DNA of 64,000 nucleotides from Paenirhodobacter hankyongi (GCF_003664585.1 NZ_RCHI01000007.1:124001-188000); one strand, 5' to 3'; counted from the first letter of the stretch, positions 1-9,442 are shown. Notes: a model not told the origin generated them from the sequence alone. Numbers and translations are program-made.

Positions 1-45
1 CCGGCCAAACCGGCCGCGCGGCGCAGCTCCTCGGCCTGAGGCGGT

Positions 46-1554
46 TCAGACCACCATGCAGACGGTCTTCGTCTCGAGGTAGTTCTCGAGCCCGTTCGGC
101 CCGTTCTCCACCCCCCAGCCCGAGGTCTTCATCCCGCCTTTCGGCAGCTCGGGCGAGAAGTAGCTGTGGCAATTCACCCAGACCGTGCCCGCCCGCACCG
201 CCGCCGCCATCCGGTGCGCGGCGCTCAGGCTTTCGGTCCAGACCGAGGCGGCAAGGCCGTAGTCGGTGTCATTGGCGAGCGCCAGTGCCTCCTCTGGCTC
301 GTCGAAGGGGGTGATCGCGGTGACCGGGCCGAAGATCTCCTCGCGCATCAACGCCATGTCGGGGCGCACGCCGGCAACGACCGTCGGCGCGAAGAAGGCC
401 GGCGCCTCGGCAAAGCCCGTGCCGCCCGCCAGCACCTCGGCCCCGTCGGCGCGTCCGCCCGCGACATAGGCCGCGACGCGTGCCGCCTGGTCCGGGCTGA
501 CGAGGGGGCCGAGGTCCGAGGCCGGGTCGAGCCCGTGGCCTAGCCGCAGCCGCCCCGCCTCGCGCGCCAGCCCCTCGGCCATCGCCTCATAGACCTTGCG
601 CTGCACATAGACGCGCGAGCCCGCAACGCAGACCTGCCCGGAATTGGCGAAGATGCCGCGCGCGACGCCGGGAATGGCGCGCGACAGGTCGGCATCGGCC
701 ATCACGATCGCGGGCGACTTGCCGCCCAGCTCCAGCGTCAGCTTCTTCAGGTTGCCGCGCGCCGAGCCGAGCAGGATCCGCCCGACCTCGGTCGAGCCGG
801 TGAAGGCGACCTTGGCGACGCCGGGATGACGGGCCAGCGCATCGCCGACCTCGGCGCCAAAGCCGGTCAGCAGGTTGACGACGCCCGCGGGCAGCCCCGC
901 CCCGAGCATCAGCTCGCACAGCCGGATCGCGGTGAGCGAGGTCTCCTCGGCCGGTTTCAGCACCACCGTGCAGCCCGCGCAAAGCGCCGGTGCCAGCTTC
1001 ATCGCCGCCATCAGCAAGGGCGAGTTCCACGGCGTGATCGCCGCCACCACGCCGATCGGCTCGCGCCGGGTGTAGGCCATCACCTGCTTGCCGGCGGGCG
1101 CATAGCCGATCGAGGGGGTGATCGCGGTGCCGAGGATCTTGCTCGCATAGCCCGCGTAATAGCGGAACTGCGCGATCGCGCCCGGGATCTCGCCAAAGCG
1201 GGCGGTGGCGAAGGTCTTGCCCTGATCGAGGCTTTCAAGCTCGGCCAGTTCGTCGGCGTGCGCCTCGATCGCATCGGCGATCTTCCACAGCAGCGCGCCG
1301 CGCGCCATCGGCAGCATCTGGGCCCAGTCGGGGCGGGAAAGCGCCGCCTGTGCCGCGGCAACGGCGGCCTCGGCCTCGGCCGCGCCGGCGCGGGCGAGCG
1401 TGGCGAGCAGCGCGCCGGTCGCCGGATCGGTGGTGTCGAAGGTCGCGGCGGTGGCGCGCCATTCGCCATCGATCAGGATCTTCTTCGCGCCAGTGGCCAG
1501 GAAGGCGCGCGCGCCCTCGGTCTTCGGGGCATGGGGGGTGAGGCTCAGGGTCAT
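46..1554 (-). CDS. NAD(P)-dependent aldehyde dehydrogenase
   Basis: This 502-residue protein is a full-length aldehyde dehydrogenase that oxidises an aldehyde to the acid with NAD(P). The catalytic Cys lies at about 309 (SGQVCVAG), the general-base Glu at about 275 (LELGGKSP) and the oxyanion Asn at about 177 (TPWNSP). The ATG at 1554 overlaps the stop of the [2Fe-2S] subunit gene (ATGA), which fixes the start; an in-frame upstream extension reads inside that gene. It is the last gene of the leftward block and would be translated with the Mo hydroxylase. The same block carries a 2-oxo-acid decarboxylase-type enzyme, so a likely substrate is the aldehyde that enzyme releases. This link is inferred. 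Confidence 0.9.
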   Translation of the reverse strand: MTLSLTPHAPKTEGARAFLATGAKKILIDGEWRATAATFDTTDPATGALLATLARAGAAEAEAAVAAAQAALSRPDWAQMLPMARGALLWKIADAIEAHADELAELESLDQGKTFATARFGEIPGAIAQFRYYAGYASKILGTAITPSIGYAPAGKQVMAYTRREPIGVVAAITPWNSPLLMAAMKLAPALCAGCTVVLKPAEETSLTAIRLCELMLGAGLPAGVVNLLTGFGAEVGDALARHPGVAKVAFTGSTEVGRILLGSARGNLKKLTLELGGKSPAIVMADADLSRAIPGVARGIFANSGQVCVAGSRVYVQRKVYEAMAEGLAREAGRLRLGHGLDPASDLGPLVSPDQAARVAAYVAGGRADGAEVLAGGTGFAEAPAFFAPTVVAGVRPDMALMREEIFGPVTAITPFDEPEEALALANDTDYGLAASVWTESLSAAHRMAAAVRAGTVWVNCHSYFSPELPKGGMKTSGWGVENGPNGLENYLETKTVCMVV

Positions 1555-2021
1555 GGCAGGTCTTTCAGGCGGTCGCGGGCGGTTCTCGCGCCGCGCAGGA
1601 TCGAGTGGTAGCCGGTGCAGCGGCACAGATTGCCCTCGAGCGCCTCGGCAATGCGGGCGTCATCGGGCAAGGGGCGGGCGGAGAGCAGCCCCGCCAGCGT
1701 CATCATCATGCCGGGCGCGCAATAGCCGCATTGGAAGGCGTTTTCCTCCTCCATCGCGGCGGCGAGCGTCTCGCCCACCGGCAGGGCGGCGAGCCCGGCG
1801 ATGGTGGTGATCGCGCGGCCCGCGACCTGCCAGCCCGAGAGCAGACAGGCGTTCACCGCGGCGCCATCGAGCAGCACCGTGCAGGCGCCGCAGCGACCGA
1901 TGGCGCAGCCCGCCTTGACCTCGGTCGCGCCAAGCCGCTCGCGCAGCGCGTCGAGCAGGGTTTCCTCGGCGCCGATCGTCGCCGGGGCGCCGTTCAGGGT
2001 GAAGGCGAGGGGCGGGCTCAT
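1551..2021 (-). CDS. [2Fe-2S] subunit of a xanthine dehydrogenase-type molybdenum hydroxylase
   Basis: A 156-residue protein with the two [2Fe-2S] domains of the CoxS/XdhA type. The plant-type cluster ligands are Cys39, Cys44, Cys47 and Cys59 (CAIGRCGAC); the second cluster uses Cys98, Cys101, Cys133 and Cys135 (CGYC, CRC). Length is normal for a separate small subunit. It passes electrons from the Mo-pterin site to FAD, both on the partner encoded immediately upstream. Its start overlaps the end of that gene by 4 bases and its stop overlaps the aldehyde dehydrogenase start, so the three are translationally coupled. Confidence 0.95.
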   Translation of the reverse strand: MSPPLAFTLNGAPATIGAEETLLDALRERLGATEVKAGCAIGRCGACTVLLDGAAVNACLLSGWQVAGRAITTIAGLAALPVGETLAAAMEEENAFQCGYCAPGMMMTLAGLLSARPLPDDARIAEALEGNLCRCTGYHSILRGARTARDRLKDLP

Positions 2022-5000
2022 CGGGCGGCCTCCAGCATCGCAAGCAGGGTTTCGGGCGGGAAGGGCGCGGTCGCGGGCCAGGCGCCAAGCGCATCGGCGA
2101 CGGCATTCGCGATCGCCGGCGTCACCGCGCCGATGCCAAGCTCGCCCACCCCGCGCGGGCCGAAGGGGTCGGCGGGGTCGAGCGGCTCGTGCGCCGTCGC
2201 CCGCATCCGCTCGGGCACGTCGCGCACCGTGGGCATCAGATAGCTGTCGAAGTTGCGCGCAAGCGGCCGGCCGGCGGTCATCGGCATGTCCTCGGTCAGG
2301 GTGAAGCCAAGGCCCTGCACCAGCCCGCCCTCCATCTGGCCAAGATACGAGGCCATGTCGATCACCTTGCCCGCGGCGGTGTGGATCTCGAGGTCGAGCA
2401 CCCGCACCGCGCCGCTCACCCGGCTGATCGCGACACGGGCGAGGGTGACGCCATAGGCGAAGATGAAGCGCGCATTGCCGGCGAGATAGTCGCTTTTCGG
2501 GAAGGCGAAGAAGGTCTCGGCGCGCTCCGGCGCCAGTTCGGAAAAGGCGAGGGTGGGGCTGTGATTGCCGCCCTCGGCCTGGACCCCGCCCGGCACGATG
2601 CGCAGCCGGTCAGCGGGCAGGCCAAGCCGCCGGGAGGCCTGCGCGAGGATCTTTGCGGCCAGCGCCGGCGCCGTCTCCTCGACGCCGCGCCACACCACAT
2701 AGCCGCCGCGCGAGGCGGTGGTCGAGCCGCTGTCGGGCGCGGTGCCGGTGTCGCCGAAGATCACCTCGATGTCGGCGCGCGCGCAGTGCAACCGTTCGGC
2801 CACCGCGGCATGGACCGAGGCCACCATGCCCTGACCGATCTCGTCGAGCCCGGTGAAGACGCGGATCTTGCCGTCTTCGAGCCGCACTTCGAACCGCGCC
2901 TCGTCGGTCGGGATCGTGCCAAGCCCGTTGCCCTGATAGTTCAGCGCGATGCCGGTGCCGGTGACCTCGTCGGGGCGCGCGGCGGCGGGCGCCCACAGGT
3001 CCGAGGCAGCGGCAATGTCGAGCATCTCGGACAGCTTCTCGGTCGGCGCGACTTTCTGGCCGAGGAAGCCGGGCTCGCCGGTCCGGCGCAGGTTCCGGCG
3101 CCGGATCTCGACCGGGTCGAGCCCGCACAGTGCGGCAAGCCGGTCGATCTGGCACTCGATCGCATAGCTCATCTGGTTCGCACCGAAACCGCGGAAGGCG
3201 CCGCCGGTGCCGTTGTTGGTATAGGCAAGCCGGCCGCGGGTGCGGATGTTCGCGACCCGGTAGGGGCCGGCCGCGTGCTCCATCGCGGTTTCGAGCACGC
3301 CGGGCGAGAGCGAGGCATAGGCGCCGCTGTCGGCCAGCGCCTCGACCTCCTGCGCCACCAGCCGCCCCTCGGCGTCGCAGCCGGTGCGCATGCGGATCAC
3401 GAAGGGGTTGCGCTTGGTGCCGGCAAGCACGCTTTCGGCGCGGCTCAGATGCAGGCGCACCGGGGCGCGGGCCTTCAGCGCCAGAAGTGCGAGCGCCGGC
3501 TGCACCGTCAGCTCGTCCTTGCCGCCGAAGGCGCCACCGGTCGGAGAGGTGACGACGCGGATCCGGTCCTCGGGCAGGGCGAGGATGCGGGCAAGCTGCA
3601 TCCGGTCGCGCGCGCCGTGCTGGCCGCCCGCGCAGACGATCAGCCCCTCGCCCTCGGGCGCGGCCCAGCCCCCTTCGGTCTCCATGAAACCGTGCATCTG
3701 CCGCGGCGTGACATAGGTGTCCTCGACCACATGCACGGCAGCGGCAAAGCTCGCCGCCAGATCGCCGCGGCTGAGCCCGACCTCGGTCACCAGGTTGCCG
3801 GAGGCATGGACCGGGGGCGCCCCGGGGGCAAGCGCCGCCGCCATGTCCTCGACCAGCGGCAGCGGACGATAGTCGACGCGGATGAGCGCCAGCGCGCGTT
3901 CGGCGGTTTCGGCGTCGATGGCGGCCACTGCGGCCACCGCATCGCCGATATAGCGCACCCGGTCGGAACACAGCGCCGGCTGGTCCTGGAACAGGATGCC
4001 GAAGGCATTCAGCCCCGGCACGTCGCGATGGGTGACGACTGCGCGCACGCCGGGCAGGGCCTCGGCCGCCGCGGTGTCGATCGCCAGGATCTCGGCATGC
4101 GGATGGGCGGCGCGCAGGATGCGGCCGACCAGCATCCCCTCGGCCCGCACATCGGTCATGTAGGCCAGCGTGCCGCGCACCTTGGCGGGCATGTCCTCGC
4201 GCATGTGCCAGCGCTCGCCACCGGCGGCGCGGCTCAGTTCCGTCAGCTCGGGCAGCGGCGCGGGGGCAGGGCGCGGACGCGCGGGGCGGGGAAGCGGCGC
4301 CAGCCCGACCAGCCCCGCGACCAGCGCGCTCGCGGCGACGCGCCGGCGGTAGCGGGCGCTGCGAAAGGCGCAGTCGGGGGCGGCGATCTCGGCCTCGATC
4401 CGTTCGCGCAACGCGGCGCGGTCGAGCGTGGCGAGCGGCCGGCCGAGCAGCCAGCCCTCGGTCTCGGGCAGGCGCGCGGGGGCGACCGCGCCGCCGCCGA
4501 CCGCGAGCCGCACCGCGGCGATGCGGTCGTCCTCGAGGCTGAACGCGCCCGCCGCGGCGATGATCGAGGGGCAGAACCCCGCGCGCAGCCCGGTCTTGCG
4601 CCAGATCTGCCGGGCAAGCGGCGAGACGGTGACCGACAGCACCAGCCCTTCGGGGTGGGCGAGCCAGTCGACGAGCGGACGGGGGCCGTGAGTGGTCCCG
4701 ACCTGCGCCTCAAGCGCAAGAAGGGCAGGAAGAAGGCACCCCGCCCGCCAGCCGATGGTGCCGCCGAGCGTCGCCAGACGGCGAATGTTCGGGGCGGCGA
4801 CATCGGCCGCCGCCGCGCTCAGAAGCGGCACTGCCCCCCAACGCAGGGTTTCGAGATCGGTTCCCGCGCCGATCCGGTTTCCTTCAATGCCATTCGGCAG
4901 CAGCGCCCCGATGTCGACCAGATCCGCCGGCACCGGCTTGCCCGCCGCCGCATCCAGCCGAAAGGCGGTGCCGCCCGCGACCGGGCGCGCCCCCGCGGCG

Positions 5001-5047
5001 ATGCGGGCGAGTGCCTCGTCGAGCGTCGCGGCGCGGGTGACGCTCAT
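2018..5047 (-). CDS. Fused FAD-binding and molybdopterin-binding subunit of a molybdenum hydroxylase
   Basis: A 1009-residue fusion. Residues about 1-250 form a CoxM-like FAD domain (AGGTAF at 24-29, ATLGGTIG at 92-99, the latter partly degenerate). A Pro/Ala-rich linker spans about 252-266. Residues about 280-1009 are the CoxL/XdhB-like Mo-pterin domain (GGAFGGKDE near 504-512, AFRGFGANQ, and GVGELGIG carrying the probable catalytic Glu969). The enzyme would hydroxylate an N-heterocycle or aldehyde with water as oxygen source and give electrons to the [2Fe-2S] subunit encoded next. The ATG at 5047 overlaps the stop of the upstream oxygenase gene (ATGA). The Glu and overall plan resemble xanthine dehydrogenase, and the flanking purine deaminases fit, but the substrate is not established. 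FAD and Mo domains fused with a separate iron-sulfur subunit is an uncommon arrangement. Confidence 0.88.
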   Translation of the reverse strand: MSVTRAATLDEALARIAAGARPVAGGTAFRLDAAAGKPVPADLVDIGALLPNGIEGNRIGAGTDLETLRWGAVPLLSAAAADVAAPNIRRLATLGGTIGWRAGCLLPALLALEAQVGTTHGPRPLVDWLAHPEGLVLSVTVSPLARQIWRKTGLRAGFCPSIIAAAGAFSLEDDRIAAVRLAVGGGAVAPARLPETEGWLLGRPLATLDRAALRERIEAEIAAPDCAFRSARYRRRVAASALVAGLVGLAPLPRPARPRPAPAPLPELTELSRAAGGERWHMREDMPAKVRGTLAYMTDVRAEGMLVGRILRAAHPHAEILAIDTAAAEALPGVRAVVTHRDVPGLNAFGILFQDQPALCSDRVRYIGDAVAAVAAIDAETAERALALIRVDYRPLPLVEDMAAALAPGAPPVHASGNLVTEVGLSRGDLAASFAAAVHVVEDTYVTPRQMHGFMETEGGWAAPEGEGLIVCAGGQHGARDRMQLARILALPEDRIRVVTSPTGGAFGGKDELTVQPALALLALKARAPVRLHLSRAESVLAGTKRNPFVIRMRTGCDAEGRLVAQEVEALADSGAYASLSPGVLETAMEHAAGPYRVANIRTRGRLAYTNNGTGGAFRGFGANQMSYAIECQIDRLAALCGLDPVEIRRRNLRRTGEPGFLGQKVAPTEKLSEMLDIAAASDLWAPAAARPDEVTGTGIALNYQGNGLGTIPTDEARFEVRLEDGKIRVFTGLDEIGQGMVASVHAAVAERLHCARADIEVIFGDTGTAPDSGSTTASRGGYVVWRGVEETAPALAAKILAQASRRLGLPADRLRIVPGGVQAEGGNHSPTLAFSELAPERAETFFAFPKSDYLAGNARFIFAYGVTLARVAISRVSGAVRVLDLEIHTAAGKVIDMASYLGQMEGGLVQGLGFTLTEDMPMTAGRPLARNFDSYLMPTVRDVPERMRATAHEPLDPADPFGPRGVGELGIGAVTPAIANAVADALGAWPATAPFPPETLLAMLEAAR

Positions 5048-5895
5048 TCGGCGGCCATCGCGGCGGGTTCGGCGGTGGTGCCGAAGGTCAGCCCCTTCTC
5101 CTTCAGCCAGCGGCGATAGGCGATCGAGGAACTGTCGGCGCGGGTTGGGATCTCGGCCCGCGGCTCGAGCGGCAGAAGCCGCGGGCGCTGGTTCTCGACG
5201 ATGATCCGGTCTTGCAGGAAGATCACCTGCTCGAAGCGCAGAAGCTGCGTCTGCGTCGCCTGCTGGTCGAGCAGGTACATCACCGGCTGCGCCCGGCACA
5301 GACCGGCCTCGATCGGGTGGATGAAGAGCGCGATGGCGTCCTGCCGCTCGGGCGCCGAGGGGCAGACGCGATAGAGCATGACGACGAAGGGATCGGGCAC
5401 GCGATAGGTCAGCCGGGCGAATTCGCCCTCGGGCCGGGTGCTGGTCATCTGCGGCTGGAAGAAGGTGCAGTTCGTCGCCCAGACCTCGTCGACCTCGCGG
5501 CGGATCTCGGACTTGTAGCCGGGCACTTCGGTGTGCGGCTCGGAGCCGAGGATGTCGGTGTGCACGAAGGGAAAATGCGCCATGTCGAGAAAGTTCTCGA
5601 CCACCCTCAGCCCCGAGGCCCGCATGGTCACCCAACCGCAGGGGACGAAGCGGCGGTCGGGTTCCCCGGCTTCGGCGATGTCGAAGATCTCGCGCCCGGG
5701 GGTGCCGAGCGTGGTCCACAGACAGCCGAATTTCTCGCGCACCGGCAGGGCGCGCGCGTCGGACGTCACCTGCCGGCCCGGCCCGATGGTGATCGGGTGG
5801 CCCAGCAGTTTCGTCTCCTCGACCCGGTCGAGGTCGGCAAGCGTCGCGACCGCATACCAAGCGTTCAGGGCGACGGGATCTTGCGTGGCGCTCAT
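5044..5895 (-). CDS. Rieske-type oxygenase catalytic subunit lacking the Rieske domain (copy 1)
   Basis: This 283-residue protein has the mononuclear iron domain of VanA/NdmC-like Rieske oxygenases but no Rieske cluster. The 2-His-1-carboxylate site is clear: E100-x3-D104-x2-H107-x4-H112 (ENFLDMAHFPFVH) and the likely third ligand D229 (FLQDRIIVENQ). Where relatives carry the Cys-x-His...Cys-x2-His segment, the chain jumps from a first strand (LLGHPITI, about 30-37) straight to the post-Rieske strand (ALPVREKFGCLW, about 49-60). It is therefore about 60-70 residues shorter than usual. The start at 5895 has a good GGAGG; an upstream ATG at 5913 is less likely. A paralogue lies at 18908-19771 and a stand-alone Rieske protein at 11600-12247. 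NdmC of caffeine-degrading Pseudomonas is a known Rieske-less precedent. Reaction inferred: N- or O-demethylation or ring hydroxylation. Confidence 0.85.
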   Translation of the reverse strand: MSATQDPVALNAWYAVATLADLDRVEETKLLGHPITIGPGRQVTSDARALPVREKFGCLWTTLGTPGREIFDIAEAGEPDRRFVPCGWVTMRASGLRVVENFLDMAHFPFVHTDILGSEPHTEVPGYKSEIRREVDEVWATNCTFFQPQMTSTRPEGEFARLTYRVPDPFVVMLYRVCPSAPERQDAIALFIHPIEAGLCRAQPVMYLLDQQATQTQLLRFEQVIFLQDRIIVENQRPRLLPLEPRAEIPTRADSSSIAYRRWLKEKGLTFGTTAEPAAMAAE

Positions 5896-5905
5896 CGTGG
5901 CCTCC

Positions 5906-7273
5906 TCAGGCATCGGTCCATTGTTTCGAGGCGTTCTCGGCCAGCCACGCCTTGCGGCGGGTGAAAAGGCCGGGGGCAAGGCGGTCGATGCGGGCGATGA
6001 TCTCGCCCATGTCGCCGGTCTTCAGCGCGCCATCCTCGACGACGATCGCGCCATTGACCATGGTCATCGCCACGTCCGAGCCGCGCACCGCATGCACAAG
6101 GTTGTGCTGCAGGTTGAACCACTCGCCATCGGGCAGGAAGGGGGTCATCCGCGGCGTGTCGGCGCGCACCGCGATGATGTCGGCCTTCTTGCCGGGTTCG
6201 AGCGCGCCGGTGACATCGCCCAGCCCCACCGCCTTCGCGCCGAGCGAGGTGCCCATGCGCAGCGCCGTCCAGCTGTCCATCGCCGCGGCGTCGCGGTGCC
6301 GCAGCTTGCCCAGAAGCGAGGCGGTCTTCAGCTCCTCGAACATGTCGAAGTTGTTGTTTTCCTTCTCGCCATCGGTGCCAAGGCCGACCGGCACGCCCAG
6401 CTCCAGCATCTCGGCCACCGGTGCGATGCCCGAGGCGAGCTTCATGTTCGACACCGGGTTGTGCGCGACCGAGACATTGTGGCCCGCGATCAGCTCGACC
6501 TCGTCGCGGTCGAGCCAGACGGCATGGGCGAACATCGTGTGGCGGGTCTCGAAGAAGCCCAGATCGCGGAACACCTCCATCGGGCGGCGGCCATAGCGGC
6601 GGAGGAACTCGGCCACCTCGATCTCGGCCTCCGAGCAATGGGTGTGGAACGGCACGTCGTATTTCTTCGCCATGTCGATGGCGCGCCGCTGCCCGGCCTC
6701 GTCGGCATAGAACAGATGTTCGAGCCCGACCCAGACCGAGACCCGGCCGTCCGCGCCGCCGTTCCAGCGCTGGATCAGCGCCTCGTTCATGTCGAGCCGG
6801 TCGAAATAGTCGTAATCGGGGTGCTCGCCCACATAGGGCACGGCGATCAGCCGGTTGCCCATCACCTCGGCGGCCTTGGCCGAGCCCTCCATGAAGCGCC
6901 ACATGTCGACGACGGTGGTGGTGCCGGACAGCAGGCTTTCGGCATAGCACAGATAGCTTGCCGCCTCGGCTTCCTCGGGGCGCAGCATCCGGTGCATCGG
7001 GTTGATGTGCAGCGTCAGCCAGTCCCAGACCGGCAGGTGTTCAGCGGTGCCGCGCAGGAAGCCGGAATGGGCATGGGCGTTGATCAGCCCGGGCATCAGC
7101 ACGGCGCGGCCCATCGGCTTGACCTTGGCGCCGGGGTGGGCGGCAAGGATCTCGTCGGCGGGGCCGACGGCGGCGATGGTATCGCCGCGCACCACGACCG
7201 CGCCCTTGGCGATCACCCGCAGCGCGGCATCCATCGTCACCACGGCATCGGCGGTCAGGATCAGGTCGGTCAT
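5906..7273 (-). CDS. Amidohydrolase of the chlorohydrolase/SAH-deaminase type (COG0402-like)
   Basis: A 455-residue metal-dependent hydrolase of the adenosine/MTA/SAH deaminase and atrazine-chlorohydrolase group. It shows the metal pair H67-x-H69 (NAHAHSG), a later His (HTHCSE), a third metal His and the catalytic Asp (GTDGEKENNNFD). Such enzymes remove an amino or other leaving group from an N-heteroaromatic ring. The ATG at 7273 overlaps the GMC oxidoreductase stop, and the next gene starts about 10 bases after its own stop, so it is mid-operon. It differs clearly from the 8-oxoguanine-deaminase-like and guanine-deaminase proteins of the rightward block, giving three amidohydrolases in one locus. 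Confidence 0.87.
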   Translation of the reverse strand: MTDLILTADAVVTMDAALRVIAKGAVVVRGDTIAAVGPADEILAAHPGAKVKPMGRAVLMPGLINAHAHSGFLRGTAEHLPVWDWLTLHINPMHRMLRPEEAEAASYLCYAESLLSGTTTVVDMWRFMEGSAKAAEVMGNRLIAVPYVGEHPDYDYFDRLDMNEALIQRWNGGADGRVSVWVGLEHLFYADEAGQRRAIDMAKKYDVPFHTHCSEAEIEVAEFLRRYGRRPMEVFRDLGFFETRHTMFAHAVWLDRDEVELIAGHNVSVAHNPVSNMKLASGIAPVAEMLELGVPVGLGTDGEKENNNFDMFEELKTASLLGKLRHRDAAAMDSWTALRMGTSLGAKAVGLGDVTGALEPGKKADIIAVRADTPRMTPFLPDGEWFNLQHNLVHAVRGSDVAMTMVNGAIVVEDGALKTGDMGEIIARIDRLAPGLFTRRKAWLAENASKQWTDA

Positions 7274-8787
7274 GCGTCCTCCAGAATGAACGTCGCCGCG
7301 CGTTCGCCGATCAGGGTCACGGGGGCGTGGGTGTGGCAGGCGGGGATCACCGGGATCACGGAGGCATCCGCCACCCACAGCCCGCGCGTTCCCCGGACGG
7401 CAAGGCGCGGGGTGACCGGGGCCTCGTCCGAGGCCCCCATCCTTGCCGTGCCGCAGCAGTGGAAGAAGGTCGAGCAGCCGCGCCGGACGAAGGTGTCGAG
7501 CGCGTCGCCGGCAAGCCGCCCCTCGGGCGCGGCAAAGCCCGCGAAGAGGCCGGCAAAGGCCGGACCCGTGACCATGTCAAGCATCGCCTCGACGCCGCGT
7601 TTCATCGCGGCGAGGTCACGCGGATCGGTGAGCAGGCCGGGGCGGATGTCGAGCGGGTCATCGACCCCGGTGCCGGTCAGCCGCAGCCGCCCGCGCGACC
7701 ACGACCGCATCACGCCGAGGCCAATGGCGAAGAGCGGCCCCTGATCGGGCAGGCGGTAGTGCTCCATCAGCGCGGGCACCCCCGAGCGGCCCTGGATCGG
7801 GAAGGCGAGCAGGTCCGCCTCGGGCAGGCTGGCGTCGGATTTCCAGATCGTCAGCGTGCCGCCGCCGTTCCCCTGCATCGGGCCGAAGGGCTCGGTCAGG
7901 CGGAAATTCAGTGCGCGCAGCAGCGGGTGGTCCTGCAGGTTCTGCCCCACGCCCTCGGCCCGCACCCGGCAGGCAAGGCCGAGGCGGGCGAGCTCCGCCT
8001 CGGGGCCGATGCCGGCAAGGGTCAGCAGCCGCGGCGTCTCGAAGGCGCCGGCGGCAAGGATCACGCCGCGGCGCGCGGTGAAACGGCCGGCCGTGGTCTC
8101 GACCCCGGTCGCGCGGTCGCCGGTGAAGATCAGGCCAAGCGCCCGGGTCTCGGGGAGTAGCGTCACCCCGCGCCCCAGCATCGGCCGCAGATAGCCGTCG
8201 GCCGAGGTCCAGCGCCGCCCGTCCTTCAGGTTGAAATTGCCAAGCGCCACGCCGAGGGGCTCGGGCCCGTTCGGATCGGCCAGTTCCGGCAGCCCCATCG
8301 CCCGCCCGCCCGCCAGCATCGCGCGGGTCAGCGGGTGCTCGGTGCTCGAGCGCTCGATCGACAGCGGGCCGCCCACGCCGCGCAGGTGGGTGGCGCCGCC
8401 CGCCCAGTCCTCGGCGCGACGGATGAAGGGCAGGCAGTCGTCAAAGGACCAGCCCGGCGCCTCGGCGTCCCATCGTGCGTAATCGGCGGGGGTGCCGCGA
8501 TACCACATCATCGCATTGGTGGCCGAGGAGCCGCCCACGGCCTTGCCGCGCGGAATGGCGATGGTGCGGCCCAGCACCTCGGGGGCGGGGGCATAGTCGT
8601 GCGCCCAGTCCCAGATGCTGCGCTGCAACCCGAACCAGCAGGAGGGATCCTCGATCTCGCGCACGCCCTTCGGGTCGCGCCCGGCCTCGAGGACCAGCAC
8701 CTCGGCGCCCGCCTCGGCCAGACGCCGCGCCACCGGCGCGCCGCCCGAGCCCGAGCCGATGACGATGAAATCGAAGCTGTCCTGCAT
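7270..8787 (-). CDS. GMC family FAD oxidoreductase
   Basis: A 505-residue glucose-methanol-choline type flavoprotein. The ADP-binding motif is near the N terminus (IGSGSGG, about 10-16), followed by the GMC signature around GKAVGGSSATN. The C-terminal active-site region reads HCCGTARMG and then HTHAPVTLIGERAA. These enzymes oxidise an alcohol to an aldehyde or acid and pass electrons to O2 or a quinone. The start at 8787 matches the family N terminus; an ATG at 8811 with a fair ribosome site is the alternative. In this operon it could feed the aldehyde dehydrogenase or act on a hydroxymethyl intermediate. That is inference. Confidence 0.88.
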   Translation of the reverse strand: MQDSFDFIVIGSGSGGAPVARRLAEAGAEVLVLEAGRDPKGVREIEDPSCWFGLQRSIWDWAHDYAPAPEVLGRTIAIPRGKAVGGSSATNAMMWYRGTPADYARWDAEAPGWSFDDCLPFIRRAEDWAGGATHLRGVGGPLSIERSSTEHPLTRAMLAGGRAMGLPELADPNGPEPLGVALGNFNLKDGRRWTSADGYLRPMLGRGVTLLPETRALGLIFTGDRATGVETTAGRFTARRGVILAAGAFETPRLLTLAGIGPEAELARLGLACRVRAEGVGQNLQDHPLLRALNFRLTEPFGPMQGNGGGTLTIWKSDASLPEADLLAFPIQGRSGVPALMEHYRLPDQGPLFAIGLGVMRSWSRGRLRLTGTGVDDPLDIRPGLLTDPRDLAAMKRGVEAMLDMVTGPAFAGLFAGFAAPEGRLAGDALDTFVRRGCSTFFHCCGTARMGASDEAPVTPRLAVRGTRGLWVADASVIPVIPACHTHAPVTLIGERAATFILEDA

Positions 8788-8833
8788 CGCCCTCGTGCCT
8801 TCTGCCCCCATGCCTTCTGTCCAGCGTGTCGTC

Positions 8834-9442
8834 TCAGTTGTGCTCCGAGGGGCCCATGATGGTGATCCCCTCGGTCGCCTCGACATGGCGCACGAAGATG
8901 TACTTGTCCTCGCGCCCGTCGGAATGCTTGCGGCGGATGTCGGGCTGCACCGTGCCCGCGACCTTGGCGACGACGATATAGGGCTCGGCCGCGGCCAGGC
9001 CCTTGCGGCAATGGTCCTCGAACTCCTCGAGGGTGCGGGCGGTATAGGCATGCGGCACGCCCGCGCCGCGCGCGATCGCCGCGATGTCGACCCGGCCGAA
9101 GGCGGTGTGGGTCGGCGGGCCGCCGATCGACTGATAGCATTCGTTGTCCCAGACCACGACGAACAGGTTCTTCGGCTGCTCGTTGCCCAGCGTGGCGAGG
9201 ATGCCGAGGTTGAACATCATGCCGCCGTCGGTGTCGAGCGAGACGATGCGGCGGTCGGGAAGCCCCGCCGCCAGACCGAAGGCCTGCGGCGTGACGCAGC
9301 CCAGCTGCTGCTGGAACAGGCTGGCCGCGCGCATGTGCGGGGCGGCGTTGTACCATTCGTCGACCGAGGCACCGAGCGACAGGATCACCAGCTCGTCCGA
9401 CAGCATCGCGGCCAGTTTCGTCATGCAGTCAAAGCGTTTCAT
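8834..9442 (-). CDS. Thiamine-diphosphate-binding (beta-type) subunit of a sulfopyruvate/phosphonopyruvate decarboxylase-like enzyme
   Basis: A 202-residue protein with the C-terminal PP domain of ThDP decarboxylases. The cofactor motif reads DTDGGMMFNLGILATL and closes with WDNECYQ, in the place of the usual GDG...NN. It is the size of ComE-type subunits and is made as a separate chain; the partner PYR domain is encoded just upstream with an ATGA overlap that fixes the start at 9442. Together they would decarboxylate a 2-oxo acid to an aldehyde. Residues after about 165 (IRRKHSDGREDKYIF onward) are a family-variable tail. Substrate unknown. Confidence 0.82.
   Translation of the reverse strand: MKRFDCMTKLAAMLSDELVILSLGASVDEWYNAAPHMRAASLFQQQLGCVTPQAFGLAAGLPDRRIVSLDTDGGMMFNLGILATLGNEQPKNLFVVVWDNECYQSIGGPPTHTAFGRVDIAAIARGAGVPHAYTARTLEEFEDHCRKGLAAAEPYIVVAKVAGTVQPDIRRKHSDGREDKYIFVRHVEATEGITIMGPSEHN

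Noticed and set aside
1-15. CCGGCC direct repeat at the window edge as an element end
   Set aside because: Six-base GC-only repeats are expected by chance at this base composition, and only 45 bases are visible before the first gene.
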